Shown here: positions 16,853-26,053 of the stretch, piece after piece
Layout of the letters: each line of letters starts with the position of its first letter
Numbering within the stretch: the stretch's first letter is position 1
Made by a program: the position numbers and the translations under genes
Origin: Lactobacillus amylovorus DSM 20531
Lineage (GTDB): Bacteria; Bacillota; Bacilli; Lactobacillales; Lactobacillaceae
Length of the DNA: 64,000 nt
Reading direction: 5' to 3'
Assembly: GCF_002706375.1 (NCBI RefSeq)
Contig: NZ_CP017706.1
Coordinates: 1,674,001 to 1,738,000, forward strand
The notes under the pieces: generated by a model
Told to the model about the DNA's origin: nothing
Seen by the model: only the letters and a program-made list of their open reading frames with translations
Database searches by the model: none

Positions 16853-16930
16853 TCAGCATTTTATATTTGTTTATCAGCGTTTGTCAGCATTCAATAGCTG
16901 AAACACTTATATTAAATGATGAAAATGCTG
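16853..16930. promoter_or_regulatory. Candidate DeoR operator cluster
   Basis: TCAGCATTT (16853), TCAGCGTTT (16874-16882), TCAGCATTC (16884-16892) and the inverse AAATGCTG (16923-16930) repeat one motif within 80 bases, between a DeoR-type regulator gene and phosphoketolase. Repeated half-sites fit DeoR-family binding. The assignment to this regulator is inference. Confidence 0.5.
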
Positions 16931-17006
16931 CTATTGCAAGCTTTATGGCGTATTGATTTAAATCTAAAGACTTATTTAAAATGGTGGGGTCCAATTTGTA
17001 AATTAG

Positions 17007-17034
17007 TTGATATTTATTAGAAAATTGGTATTAT
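17007..17034 (+). promoter_or_regulatory. Promoter of the phosphoketolase gene
   Basis: TTGATA (17007-17012) and TATTAT (17029-17034) are 16 bases apart, leaving a leader of about 50 bases before the AAAGGAG site. Confidence 0.6.
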
Positions 17035-17091
17035 GGAGATATAAAGAAAAAGATCAATCAAGAGTAATTTAATGTGCTCAAAGGAGATAAA

Positions 17092-19491
17092 ATGACAGTT
17101 AATTATGATTCAAAAGATTACTTAAAGAGCGTCGACGCATACTGGCGCGCTGCCAATTATTTATCAGTTGGACAATTATTCTTAATGAAGAATCCACTAC
17201 TTAAGAAACCTTTGACAGCTGAAGATGTTAAGCCAAAGCCAATTGGTCACTGGGGTACCATTGCTCCACAAAACTTTATTTATGCTCACTTAAACCGTGT
17301 CCTTAAGAAATACAATTTGGACATGTTCTACATTGAAGGTTCAGGTCACGGTGGCCAAGTAATGGTTTCTAACTCATACCTTGATGGTTCATACACTGAA
17401 CGCTATCCAGAAATTACCCAAGATGAAAAGGGTATGGCTAAGTTGTTCAAGCGTTTCAGTTTTCCAGGTGGTGTAGCTTCTCACGCTGCTCCTGAAACTC
17501 CAGGATCAATCCACGAAGGTGGGGAATTAGGTTACTCACTTTCACACGGTGTCGGTGCTATTTTAGATAACCCAGATGTCATTGCTGCCGTTGAAATCGG
17601 TGATGGTGAAGCTGAAACTGGCCCACTTGCAGCAAGTTGGTTCAGTGACAAGTTCATCAACCCAATTAAAGATGGTGCTGTTTTACCGATCCTTCAAATC
17701 AATGGCTTCAAGATTTCTAACCCAACTATCGTTTCACGCATGAGTGATGAAGAATTAACCGAATACTTCCATGGTATGGGTTGGGATCCACACTTTGTTT
17801 CAGTATTTAAGGGTGGCCGTTTCGATGGTGAAAAGGATCCAATGCAAGTCCACGAAGAAATGGCTAAGACCATGGACGAAGTAATCGAAGAAATCAAGGC
17901 CATTCAAAAGCATGCTCGTGAAAATAACGATGCAAGTTTGCCACACTGGCCATTGATCATCTTCCAATGCCCAAAGGGTTGGACTGGTCCAAAGAAGGAT
18001 CTTGATGGTAACCCAATTGAAAACTCATTTAGAGCACACCAAATTCCAATTCCTGTCTCACAAGGTGATATGAAGCATGCCGACATGTTGACTGATTGGC
18101 TTGAAAGCTACAAGCCTGAAGAATTATTCAACGAAGATGGCTCACCTAAGGAAATTGTTACTGAAAACACTGCTGAAGGCGACCACCGTATGGCAATGAA
18201 CCCAATCACTAATGGTGGTAAGGATCCTAAGCGTTTGAACTTGCCAGACTACCGCGACTTTGCTCTTAAGTTTGACAAGCCAGGTTCAATGGAAGCTCAA
18301 GACATGGTTGAATGGGCTAAATACTTAGATAAAGTTGCTAAGCTTAACCCAACCACTTTCCGCGGCTTTGGTCCTGATGAATCTAAGTCAAACCGTTTGT
18401 TCCAACTTTTGGATAATCAAAAGCGTCAATGGGAACCAGAAATCCACGAACCAAATGATGAAAACTTGGCTCCAAGTGGTCGTGTGATCGATTCACAATT
18501 ATCAGAACACCAAGATGAAGGCTTCCTTGAAGGCTACGTATTAACTGGTCGTCATGGCTTCTTCGCAACTTACGAAGCATTTGGTCGTGTAGTAGACTCA
18601 ATGCTTACACAACACATGAAGTGGCTTAGAAAAGCTAAGGAACAATACTGGCGTCATGATTACCCATCACTTAACTTTGTTGCTACCTCAACTGTGTTCC
18701 AACAAGACCACAACGGTTACACTCACCAAGATCCAGGTATTTTGACTCACTTATACGAAAAGAATCGTCCAGATTTGATTCATGAATACTTGCCATCAGA
18801 TACTAACACTTTGCTTGCTGTTGGTGACAAGGCCTTTAAGGATCGTGAATGCATCAACGTTTTGGTAACTTCAAAGCAACCTCGTCCACAATGGTTCTCA
18901 ATTGAAGAAGCTCAAAAGTTGGTTGACAAGGGCTTAGGCTACATTGACTGGGCTTCAACTGATAAGGGTGCAAAGCCAGATGTTGTCTTTGCTTCAACTG
19001 AAACTGAACCAACTATCGAAACTTTGGCAGCCATTGACATTTTGCACGACAAGTTCCCAGATCTTAAGATCCGTTACATCAACGTTGTCGACGTGATGAA
19101 GTTAATGTCATCAAAGGACAACAAGAATGCTATTTCTGATGAAGAATTTGACCGCTTATTCCCAAAGGATGTTCCAGTAATCTTTGCATGGCATGGCTAC
19201 AAGAGCATGATGCAATCAATCTGGTTCGACCGTAAGCGTTACAACGTTCACATCCACTGCTACGAAGAAAATGGTGACATTACCACTCCATTTGACATGC
19301 GTGTCTTGAATCACCTTGACAGATTCGACCTTGCAAAGGACGCTGTTGAAAGCGTTGCTAAGTTAAAGGGTAAGAACGCTGACTTCATTAGTCACATGGA
19401 TAATTTACTTGAAAAGCACCACCAATACATTCGTGATAATGGTAAGGATATGCCAGAAGTTACCGAATGGAAATGGAAGGGCTTGAAGTAA
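17092..19491 (+). CDS. xfp: Xylulose-5-phosphate/fructose-6-phosphate phosphoketolase
   Basis: This 799-aa thiamine-diphosphate enzyme splits xylulose-5-P (and possibly fructose-6-P) into acetyl-phosphate plus glyceraldehyde-3-P or erythrose-4-P. Visible features are [35 protein letters not shown], the ThDP/Mg site [16 protein letters not shown] (about 177-192), [13 protein letters not shown] and HGYKSMMQ near the C-terminus. The full family length of about 800 aa is present. The start at 17092 follows AAAGGAG; the earlier GTG would place that site in the coding region. Codon use is strongly biased (AAC, GGT, CCA), suggesting high expression. It completes the pentose route from rbsK-rpiA. Confidence 0.95.
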   Translation: MTVNYDSKDYLKSVDAYWRAANYLSVGQLFLMKNPLLKKPLTAEDVKPKPIGHWGTIAPQNFIYAHLNRVLKKYNLDMFYIEGSGHGGQVMVSNSYLDGSYTERYPEITQDEKGMAKLFKRFSFPGGVASHAAPETPGSIHEGGELGYSLSHGVGAILDNPDVIAAVEIGDGEAETGPLAASWFSDKFINPIKDGAVLPILQINGFKISNPTIVSRMSDEELTEYFHGMGWDPHFVSVFKGGRFDGEKDPMQVHEEMAKTMDEVIEEIKAIQKHARENNDASLPHWPLIIFQCPKGWTGPKKDLDGNPIENSFRAHQIPIPVSQGDMKHADMLTDWLESYKPEELFNEDGSPKEIVTENTAEGDHRMAMNPITNGGKDPKRLNLPDYRDFALKFDKPGSMEAQDMVEWAKYLDKVAKLNPTTFRGFGPDESKSNRLFQLLDNQKRQWEPEIHEPNDENLAPSGRVIDSQLSEHQDEGFLEGYVLTGRHGFFATYEAFGRVVDSMLTQHMKWLRKAKEQYWRHDYPSLNFVATSTVFQQDHNGYTHQDPGILTHLYEKNRPDLIHEYLPSDTNTLLAVGDKAFKDRECINVLVTSKQPRPQWFSIEEAQKLVDKGLGYIDWASTDKGAKPDVVFASTETEPTIETLAAIDILHDKFPDLKIRYINVVDVMKLMSSKDNKNAISDEEFDRLFPKDVPVIFAWHGYKSMMQSIWFDRKRYNVHIHCYEENGDITTPFDMRVLNHLDRFDLAKDAVESVAKLKGKNADFISHMDNLLEKHHQYIRDNGKDMPEVTEWKWKGLK

Positions 19492-19509
19492 TTTCTAAAT
19501 AAGAATAAA

Positions 19510-19541
19510 TTAGACCTATGTTAGAAACATAGGTCTTTTTG
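19510..19541 (+). terminator. Terminator of phosphoketolase
   Basis: AGACCTATGT pairs with ACATAGGTCT, followed by a T-run. Confidence 0.9.
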
Positions 19542-19558
19542 TTTTTGGAAAGGAAAAT

Positions 19559-20407
19559 ATGGCAAGCGGATTGGTTCTAGAAGGTGGCGCAATGCGGGGA
19601 CTTTTTACTGCAGGCGTGCTCGACGTGTTAATGGAAAATAACGTTACGTTTGACGCAGCGGTTGGCGTTTCAGCTGGTGCAGCTTTTGGCGTAAATATGA
19701 AGTCAAAGCAAATTGGAAGAGTATTGCGTTATAATCTGCGTTTTGCTGGCAAGCCTTATTATGCTAGCTGGAAGTCATGGCGCAGATCAGGCAATTTATA
19801 TGCGGGAAATTTTTGTTTCCATATTATTCCTGATAAGTTGGATGTGTTTGATAAGAAAACTTTTGTTGAAAATCCAATGCAATTTTGGTGCGTGACAACG
19901 GATGCGGCAACGGGTGAGCCGGTTTACCATAAGTTGAGAGATGCTGGTTATGTTGACCTAGAGTGGATTAGAGCATCATCATCGATTCCATTTTTTGCTA
20001 ATCCTGTTGCAATAGGCGGCCACTACTATTTTGATGGTGGTGTTTCGGATTCTGTTCCGTATGATTTTTTAATGAAAAATAATTTTGATAAAAAGGTAGT
20101 AATTACGACACAGCCTAAGGAATATCGCAAGAAGCAAAGCAAGCTGTTTCCGATTGAAAAGGTAGTTTTGCGTGAATATCCTGCTGTTTTGAAGAAATTG
20201 GCGACTAGAGCGGAGGACTATAACGCCGTTTTAGACGAGATACAGCGAGATGAGGATGATGGTCAGACTTTTGTAATTAGACCGCCATATCCGCTTAATA
20301 TCGGTACTGTCGAGTCAGATAAGAGTGAGATCAAGCGGGTGTATGAAGTTGGGCGTGAAGAAGGAAAAAAGATTTTGCCAGGATTGGTGGAATATTTGAA
20401 AGATTAA
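19559..20407 (+). CDS. Patatin-like phospholipase family protein
   Basis: This 282-aa putative acyl hydrolase has the patatin features: oxyanion GGAMRGLFTAGVLD (residues about 8-21), nucleophile Ser in GVSAGA (about 39-44) and the Asp of the dyad in DGGVSDSVPYDF. It has no signal peptide. The length and the YEVGREEGKKIL C-terminus match the RssA/YlbK-like bacterial group. GGAAAGG precedes the ATG. The physiological substrate is unknown. The next gene downstream, a broken CPBP protease, starts only 16 bases after the stop. Confidence 0.88.
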   Translation: MASGLVLEGGAMRGLFTAGVLDVLMENNVTFDAAVGVSAGAAFGVNMKSKQIGRVLRYNLRFAGKPYYASWKSWRRSGNLYAGNFCFHIIPDKLDVFDKKTFVENPMQFWCVTTDAATGEPVYHKLRDAGYVDLEWIRASSSIPFFANPVAIGGHYYFDGGVSDSVPYDFLMKNNFDKKVVITTQPKEYRKKQSKLFPIEKVVLREYPAVLKKLATRAEDYNAVLDEIQRDEDDGQTFVIRPPYPLNIGTVESDKSEIKRVYEVGREEGKKILPGLVEYLKD

Positions 20408-20423
20408 AGGAGAATGTAGATTG

Positions 20424-21619
20424 ATGGATATAAAAAAGTGGAATATCTGGCTAAGGAGTGAAATGGTTATCGTCATCCTATTTTTGTTAGGGATGGCGGC
20501 ATATTATCAAACCAAGGCAAATATATCTGATCGCTATTCGGTCAATATCTTTATGGGCGTAGCAGCCAGAATTATTATTGCTGTCGTTTTATTAGTTAAT
20601 TTTTTGAAAAACAGATCTCAGAGAATGACTACCATTAGTCGCTGGTTAGAGATTTTGATTATTCCGATGGCACTATCGCTAACTTGGGAAGGTTTATTTG
20701 GCATTTTACTAAATAGAACTGGGGCTAAGCCAATTCTTACTATTATTTTTGGCTTGGTATTATTAGTTCTTTATTTGCCGATAGCTGTGGTAGATGTAGG
20801 TCAAATTAAGAATGCAGTTGGCCGAATGATCGTCGCTTGCTTTTTCCCACTGATGATTATTGCTTCAGATGATGTAAATTTAAGAACAGGTCTATAGTGC
20901 GCTTTAGTAAATACCGGCTTCTTAGCTGCTGTTGCGATCTTCATTTGTGCAATTTTTATTTCTAAGGGCTGGGGATTTGGCGATAATCCTAATTTAAAAT
21001 TTCGAAAATTAAATAAAGGTCAAACTATTTCATTAGTAGTTTTATTGGCGTTAATGATTTGGTTTGTCTTTTGGAATCAGTTCTGTGGTGATGGTAATAA
21101 TTTGTGGCAAGTACTGTTTAAAGCAAATATCTCACCATTAGAGCTTACTTGGAATATCTGGTTTATGGCACTTGAAGCAGGAATTTTTGAGGAACCCTTT
21201 CGCTATTGATGATTATCACATTGATTGCCGGTTTAGCTAAAAATAAGTATCGGCTGGAATGGACAATTATTATTAGTTCGGTGATTTTGGGGTTGATGCA
21301 TTTTACCAACTTAGGGATGCAAAAATTCGCTGCAACCTTATCTCAGGCAACTTATGCTGAGCTGCAGGATTATTGTTTGCTGTCTTATATTTGTATACTG
21401 GCAAAATCCGGGGGACCAATGTTGTTCCACTTTGCTAATGATTTCTTGAATTATGCTCAAGTTGGCGGCATGACGGCGCAAACTTGGAGAGGGGATGCAA
21501 ACGACTGGCTCAATTTATTAGTTCAAGTGGTTGTTCCTATTGCCATAACTATTTGGATGCTAACAGGGCAAAGAAGATTGGTAATGGAACAAAATATTAT
21601 GCGTTTGCTAGAAAATTAG
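20424..21619 (+). pseudogene. Broken CPBP-family intramembrane metalloprotease
   Basis: The frame beginning MDIKKWNIWLRSEM is cut by an in-frame TAG at 20895-20897. The same frame then continues ALVNTGFLAAVAIFICAI to the GIFEEPFRY motif, where it ends at a TGA near 21207. One base further on, the other frame continues MIITLIAGLAKNKYRLEW and LGLMHFTNLG, then LFHFANDFLNY to 21619. The glutamate pair, FxxxH-like and HxxxN-like motifs are those of CPBP (Abi/Rce1) proteases. One nonsense change plus a one-base deletion at about 21206 therefore break a membrane protein of about 398 aa. A ribosome binding site AAGGAG remains. In related bacteria such genes can be bacteriocin-immunity or processing factors. 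Confidence 0.85.
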
Positions 21620-21633
21620 TTAATTGAATAAAT

Positions 21634-21670
21634 AAAGAAACGAGTGTGAAATTTTGCACTCGTTTCTTTT
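21634..21670 (+). terminator. Terminator after the CPBP pseudogene
   Basis: AAAGAAACGAGTG pairs with CACTCGTTTCTTT around a short AT-rich loop, followed by T. Confidence 0.85.
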
Positions 21671-21899
21671 GTTTCAGATAAACCGAAATATTTTGCATTT
21701 ATTTTTATGTGTATTGATAGCTTATATGAATAGCATATTTCTTGACAGACCAAAAGCGTATGTAAAGCAAAATGTTAAACATAGACCAGTAAAGGGCTGA
21801 AAGACCTTGAAATAATTGGTCTAGATGGGTTATGAGCATCGAAATAAATTTCAGTAAGTGAAATAATCCCGTAATGCTATGAAACACCAAGTCAGCATT

Positions 21900-21938
21900 T
21901 GTAAAAACGCTTACATAAGGAAGAAACTATGGTATAAA
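21900..21938 (+). promoter_or_regulatory. cre-like box and promoter of the PTS leader
   Basis: TGTAAAAACGCTTACA (21900-21915) is a palindrome-like site whose reverse strand TGTAAGCG resembles a catabolite-responsive element, though the half-site spacing is two bases longer than consensus. It overlaps a -35-like CTTACA (21910-21915), which is 17 bases from TATAAA (21933-21938). Transcription would start near 21945, leaving a leader of about 220 bases. The stretch 21671-21899 holds no recognised gene. Confidence 0.5.
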
Positions 21939-21944
21939 TAAAAT

Positions 21945-22167
21945 GTAAGCTAGCTACGAGAGATAGAGCAAGATCTAAATTTGATATCACTTAAGTTTCT
22001 ATCTCGATCGATTTATTCGAGGAGTAATACTTATGAGCTATTTCATAAGTAGATGTTAGTTGTTCTTGAGCACCTTCCAACTAACTGGATTTAATGAAAT
22101 AAGATATAGGTGTAAGCGTAAGAATCAGTTAATTTATTTAATTTCTTTCTTTGAGAGGTAAATTATT
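21945..22167 (+). promoter_or_regulatory. Structured 5' leader of the PTS gene with tiny upstream ORF
   Basis: The leader contains a GAGATAGA...TCTATCTC stem spanning about 21958-22004, a CTTATGA/TTCATAAG hairpin at about 22030-22050, and GTTAGTTG (22055-22062) pairing with CAACTAAC (22078-22085). A GAGGAG site (22019-22024) is 8 bases before ATG at 22033, which opens an 8-codon ORF, MSYFISRC, ending at 22059. The second hairpin covers this ORF start and the third begins at its end. No terminator T-run was found, so control of translation or stability is more likely than attenuation. Confidence 0.45.
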
Positions 22168-24048
22168 ATGATGCAAAAGATTCAGCGGTTTGGGGCCGCT
22201 ATGTTCGTCCCAGTTATGCTGTTCTCGTTTGCGGGTATTGTCGTAGCTTTAGGTAGTTTGTTCAATAACCCAACTCTGTTTGGCTCAATTGCCAACCCGG
22301 GAACTACATGGAACTCAGTTTGGGACACAATTTCAGCTGGTGGTTGGACAGTGTTCAACCAAGAAGGTATTTTGTTTACTGTAGGTTTGCCAATCGGTTT
22401 AGCCAACAAGGCTAGAGGTAGAGCAGCCATGGAAGCAGTTATTGCTTACTTGACTTACAACTACTTCATCGGTGCAATGCTTACCCACTGGGGTGCAGCA
22501 TTTGGCATTCCTAACTTTGACAAGATTCAAATTGTTGCTAACGCTACTAACCACGGTTTAACTAACATTGCTGGTATCAAGACTCTTGACACTAGTATCT
22601 TAGGTGCCTTGGTTGTTGCTTTGATCGTTGTATGGTTACACAACAAGTACTTTGACAAGAAGTTGCCTGACTGGCTTGGTACTTTTCAAGGTTCAACTTA
22701 TGTCTACGCTTTAGCATTCTTTGTAATGATTCCTTTAGCACTCATTACTTGCTGGGGCTGGCCAAAAGTTCAAATGGGTATCACCAGCATGCAACACTTC
22801 ATCGTAGATAGTGGATTTATCGGTGTTTGGATTTACCAATTCTTGAACCGTGTATTGATTCCTACTGGTCTTCACCACTTGGTATACATTCCATTCCAAT
22901 TTGGTCCAGCCGTTGTTGCCGGCGGTTTGCAACCATACTGGTTGAAACACCTTGCTGAATACGCTGCAAGTACTAAACCACTTTCACAAATCGCTTCAGT
23001 TGAAGGATTCCAACTTTACGGTAACGAAAAGGTATTCTTAGTACCATTTATCTGTCTTGCCTTCTACGCAACTGCTAAGAAGAACAAGAAGAAGCAAACT
23101 TCAGCTTTGCTTATCCCAGCTGCTTTAACCTCAGTATTAGCTGGTATTACTGAACCTATCGACTTTACTTACTTGTTCGCAGCTCCTGTACTTTGGGTAA
23201 TTTACTCAGTATTGTCAGCTACTATGAACACTGTAATGTGGGCCTTCGGTTTAAGAGGTTTCATGTCAGACGGTGCCATTGGTATCGCATCAATGAACTG
23301 GTTGCCACTTTGGGAACACCACTGGCAAACATATGTAATGCAATTTATCGTTGGTATTATCTTCGGTATCATTACTTACTTCGTATTCAAGATCATGATT
23401 GAAAAGTTCAACTACATCACTCCAGGTCGTGAAGCTGATGACGAAGACGTTAAACTTATCAACAAGAAAGAATACAAGCAAAAGATGGCTGCTAAGGCAG
23501 CAGGTAAGGATGCAAACGACCCTTACATCGCAAGAGCTACTGCATACCTTGACTTATTAGGTGGTGCTTCAAACATTACTGAATTGTCATCATGTGCTAC
23601 TAGATTACGTGTATCTGTTGCTGATCCAAGCAAGGTTGCTCCAGACTCACAATTTAAGGCTAACAAGGCCGTTAACGTTGTTCACCACGGTAAAGCATTA
23701 CAAGTTATTGTGGGTCTTGACGTTCCTCAAGTTTTGGACGAAATGACTCAATTGATGCAACAAAGCGGTAGTGACGCTAAGGTTTCAACTGAACAAGATA
23801 ATCCATACATTGAGAGAGCTACAGGTATCGTTGACCTTCTTGGTGGTAATGAAAACATTAGGGCCGTTATCGCTTGCTCAACTAGAGTAAGAACCCACGT
23901 CTTTGACACTAAGAAAGTGGCTCCAGATTCTGAATTCAAGAAGATCGCAGATTCATACGAAGTACAACGCAGAGACGACAACGAAATTGACATTGTTGTT
24001 GGATTGGATGCCGATCAAATTGTTGATCAGATGAAACAATTACTATAA
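22168..24048 (+). CDS. PTS sugar transporter IIC with two tandem IIB domains (Glc family, alpha-glucoside type)
   Basis: This 626-aa membrane permease imports and phosphorylates a sugar. The IIC domain fills about residues 1-430 (MMQKIQRFGAAMFVPVMLFS, VLAGITEPIDFTYLF). It is followed by two IIB domains: Cys476 in SSCATRLRV and Cys570 in ACSTRVRTHV, each beginning with a PYI.RAT..(L/V)DLLGG segment. Family members such as GlvC/MalP have one IIB and about 525 aa. The second domain keeps the phosphorylatable Cys. GAGAGG precedes the ATG. The IIA partner is encoded at 25423. The substrate is probably an alpha-glucoside by family resemblance only; no glycosidase gene is adjacent. Confidence 0.9.
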   Translation: MMQKIQRFGAAMFVPVMLFSFAGIVVALGSLFNNPTLFGSIANPGTTWNSVWDTISAGGWTVFNQEGILFTVGLPIGLANKARGRAAMEAVIAYLTYNYFIGAMLTHWGAAFGIPNFDKIQIVANATNHGLTNIAGIKTLDTSILGALVVALIVVWLHNKYFDKKLPDWLGTFQGSTYVYALAFFVMIPLALITCWGWPKVQMGITSMQHFIVDSGFIGVWIYQFLNRVLIPTGLHHLVYIPFQFGPAVVAGGLQPYWLKHLAEYAASTKPLSQIASVEGFQLYGNEKVFLVPFICLAFYATAKKNKKKQTSALLIPAALTSVLAGITEPIDFTYLFAAPVLWVIYSVLSATMNTVMWAFGLRGFMSDGAIGIASMNWLPLWEHHWQTYVMQFIVGIIFGIITYFVFKIMIEKFNYITPGREADDEDVKLINKKEYKQKMAAKAAGKDANDPYIARATAYLDLLGGASNITELSSCATRLRVSVADPSKVAPDSQFKANKAVNVVHHGKALQVIVGLDVPQVLDEMTQLMQQSGSDAKVSTEQDNPYIERATGIVDLLGGNENIRAVIACSTRVRTHVFDTKKVAPDSEFKKIADSYEVQRRDDNEIDIVVGLDADQIVDQMKQLL

Positions 24049-24051
24049 CTG

Positions 24052-24065
24052 TAAGCGCTTGTGGT
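24052..24065 (+). promoter_or_regulatory. cre-like site before the RpiR regulator gene
   Basis: TGTAAGCGCTTGTG keeps the first half and core of the cre consensus but not the final CA. It overlaps a -35-like TTGTGG upstream of an AT-rich -10 region. Confidence 0.4.
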
Positions 24066-24108
24066 ATTATTAATATATAAATTATATATTGATAAGGACA
24101 CAGCAATT

Positions 24109-24918
24109 ATGGCAAATTTAAGATCAATGGTCTATGACAGTAATACTAAACTGAATGACTCTGAAAAACAGATCATTCAGTACGTATTGAATAATCCAAA
24201 TGACTGTAGCAAATTAAGTCTAGCCAAGTTAGCTAAAAAGCTATATGTATCCGAATCAGCAATATTTCGTTTATGTAAAAAGCTTGGCTTGAGTGGTTAC
24301 AGTGAACTGAAATTTGATTTAGTGGAACTCGCTGAATCAAATCAAAAGCCAATCAAAATTGAAAACAATTTTGCAAAAGAGCTTAGCAGGGTAAATATGG
24401 ATGTCTTAAAGTATTTCAAACAACGAGACTTCAATAGTTTGTATCGTGATTTGGATAATGCAAGTACTATCTACATTTATTCTACTGGTTGGCAGCAAGA
24501 ACTGATTGCACAATACCTAGCTCACGAACTCTTTGTGGTAGGTAAGAATGCAACAGTTTTGCCATCAGCTCTTGATGAGTTAAAAGCAGCAGCCCGTTTT
24601 GCTAAAAAAGGCGACGTCTTATTCATCATCTCTTTCACTGGTGATAACAACACCATCAATGAAGAGATTACGAAGTTAGAATTAATTAACGATAAGTTTA
24701 AATATGTTTCCTTCACTAACATGATGCAAAACAAATTAGCTTCGCTTGTTCAGCATAATATTTATTTTCCAACAATCGCTTTTACTGACGACGCTGATTT
24801 TAAGAGTGGCAAGGTTGCTTTTACTCCTGCTTACTATCTGATTGACTTGCTTATTAGTGAATATGTAGCTTGGCAACAAAACCAAGGAGAGGATGTTGAG
24901 ATTAATGTGGGCAATTAG
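24109..24918 (+). CDS. MurR/RpiR-family transcriptional regulator
   Basis: This 269-aa regulator has an N-terminal RpiR helix-turn-helix (LSLAKLAKKLYVSESAIFRL, then CKKLGLSGYSELK, about residues 33-65) and a C-terminal SIS phosphosugar-binding domain (IYIYSTGWQQELIAQYLAHE, GDVLFIISFTGD). The start at 24109 follows AAGGAC; an upstream in-frame codon lies within the promoter. It lies between the PTS IIC-IIB-IIB gene and the IIA gene and probably senses the phosphosugar produced by that transporter. Its 3' end overlaps the next gene by 26 bases. Confidence 0.9.
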   Translation: MANLRSMVYDSNTKLNDSEKQIIQYVLNNPNDCSKLSLAKLAKKLYVSESAIFRLCKKLGLSGYSELKFDLVELAESNQKPIKIENNFAKELSRVNMDVLKYFKQRDFNSLYRDLDNASTIYIYSTGWQQELIAQYLAHELFVVGKNATVLPSALDELKAAARFAKKGDVLFIISFTGDNNTINEEITKLELINDKFKYVSFTNMMQNKLASLVQHNIYFPTIAFTDDADFKSGKVAFTPAYYLIDLLISEYVAWQQNQGEDVEINVGN

Positions 24919-25402
24919 CAAACAAAAAGTGGAAAACTTTTTCGGCCGAATGACACAGAGCATGTATTTGGATGCCAAGAAAATTATTAATTGGTATTCT
25001 TACATACTTTTCATTGCTCCATTATTATTCTGGGCATTGATCGCGATGCGCAGTGGAGCTTCGAGAGAATCGATACAGTCGATTATTATGAAGCAGCCGG
25101 TCGTCGCAATTGGGACAATCATTGCGATTGTAGACTTTGTGTTAGGTTACTACTTACTGCTTAATAAAAAGAAGTTCATGGTTAACCGCCAGACTTATCG
25201 CTTCTTTATGGTGAGTCAGTTAATTGGACAGATTGTTGTCGGCAACTTGCTTTGTGCAATTTTAGCTGTCTTGGGAATGTACAAGGCAACTGCTTTGAAG
25301 AAGACGCAAGATAATGTAAATCCCGTGATTATAGCTATTTCAATCGCATCAGCTGTAATCCTTGTCGGATGTCTTGTGTTGATATTGTTACTTGAATTTT
25401 AG
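24893..25402 (+). CDS. Hypothetical membrane protein in the PTS cluster
   Basis: This 169-aa protein is not recognised. It has an amphipathic N-terminus followed by four clear hydrophobic segments (IINWYSYILFIAPLLFWALI, VVAIGTIIAIVDFVLGYYLL, LIGQIVVGNLLCAILAVLGM and a C-terminal segment). The exact start is uncertain: ATG at 24893 overlaps the AAGGAGAGG site, while TTG at 24896 or ATG at 24905 are better spaced. It overlaps the regulator gene and precedes IIA by 20 bases, so it belongs to the PTS transcription unit. Confidence 0.7.
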   Translation: MLRLMWAISKQKVENFFGRMTQSMYLDAKKIINWYSYILFIAPLLFWALIAMRSGASRESIQSIIMKQPVVAIGTIIAIVDFVLGYYLLLNKKKFMVNRQTYRFFMVSQLIGQIVVGNLLCAILAVLGMYKATALKKTQDNVNPVIIAISIASAVILVGCLVLILLLEF

Positions 25403-25422
25403 AAATCCAGAGGTTATGAATT

Positions 25423-25908
25423 ATGTTTAATTTCTTTAAGAAAAAGAATAAAGGTTTAGAAGTAGATGCAGTAGTTGATGGTACAGTAATGCCAATTACT
25501 GATGTAAATGATGATGTCTTTTCAACAAAGATGTTAGGTGACGGTTTTGCAATTAAGCCTACTGATACTCAAATTTATGCACCAGTTGCTGGTACTATTT
25601 CAACGCTTTTCCCAACCAAACACGCCATTGGCATTAAGACTGACAAGGGATTGGAAATTCTGATCCACTTGGGTCTTGATACAGTAGAATTAAAAGGTGC
25701 TCCGTTTACAGTAGATGTTAAACAAGGCGATAAGGTGGAACAAGGCCAGCCTTTAGCAACCATGGATTTCAAGCAAATTACAGATAAGGGCTATGATGAT
25801 AGCTGTATCGTTGTTTACACCAACATGGATATGGTTAAATCAGTTACTCCTGTTGAAAAGGGTACAGTTGAACATTCCCAAAAAGTACAAACTGTTGAAT
25901 TTAATTAG
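25423..25908 (+). CDS. PTS glucose-type IIA component
   Basis: This 161-aa soluble phosphocarrier is of the Crr/IIA-Glc family. The phosphorylated His is His82 in EILIHLGLDTV, with the supporting His67 in TKHAIGIKT. YAPVAGTISTLF is the beta-sandwich signature. It should receive phosphate from HPr (encoded at 53777) and pass it to the IIB domains of the permease encoded in the same cluster. It is a stand-alone protein rather than fused to IIC. A terminator follows at 25967-26004. Confidence 0.93.
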   Translation: MFNFFKKKNKGLEVDAVVDGTVMPITDVNDDVFSTKMLGDGFAIKPTDTQIYAPVAGTISTLFPTKHAIGIKTDKGLEILIHLGLDTVELKGAPFTVDVKQGDKVEQGQPLATMDFKQITDKGYDDSCIVVYTNMDMVKSVTPVEKGTVEHSQKVQTVEFN

Positions 25909-25966
25909 TTGCTTTCCCCCTCTCTTATATAGAACTTTTTATAGTGCTAATTAAAAAAGATAGTTG

Positions 25967-26004
25967 AAAAGCTTAGCTTCTTAACGGAAGTTAAGCTTTT
26001 TTTT
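25967..26004 (+). terminator. Terminator of the PTS cluster
   Basis: AAAAGCTTA-GCTTC pairs with GAAG-TAAGCTTTT, followed by T's. Confidence 0.9.
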
Positions 26005-26053
26005 GGCAATTTTTGTTAAGATATAGGTAATATAGGAAGCGAGGGTTTAGCCG

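Noticed and set aside
21705..21890. Minus-strand 61-aa frame upstream of the PTS leader
   Set aside because: No ribosome binding site and low-complexity hydrophobic composition; it looks like a chance frame in intergenic DNA.
22112..22126. Second cre-like site (TGTAAGCGTAAGAA) in the PTS leader
   Set aside because: It lacks the right half of the cre consensus and lies within the transcript, so it is probably fortuitous.
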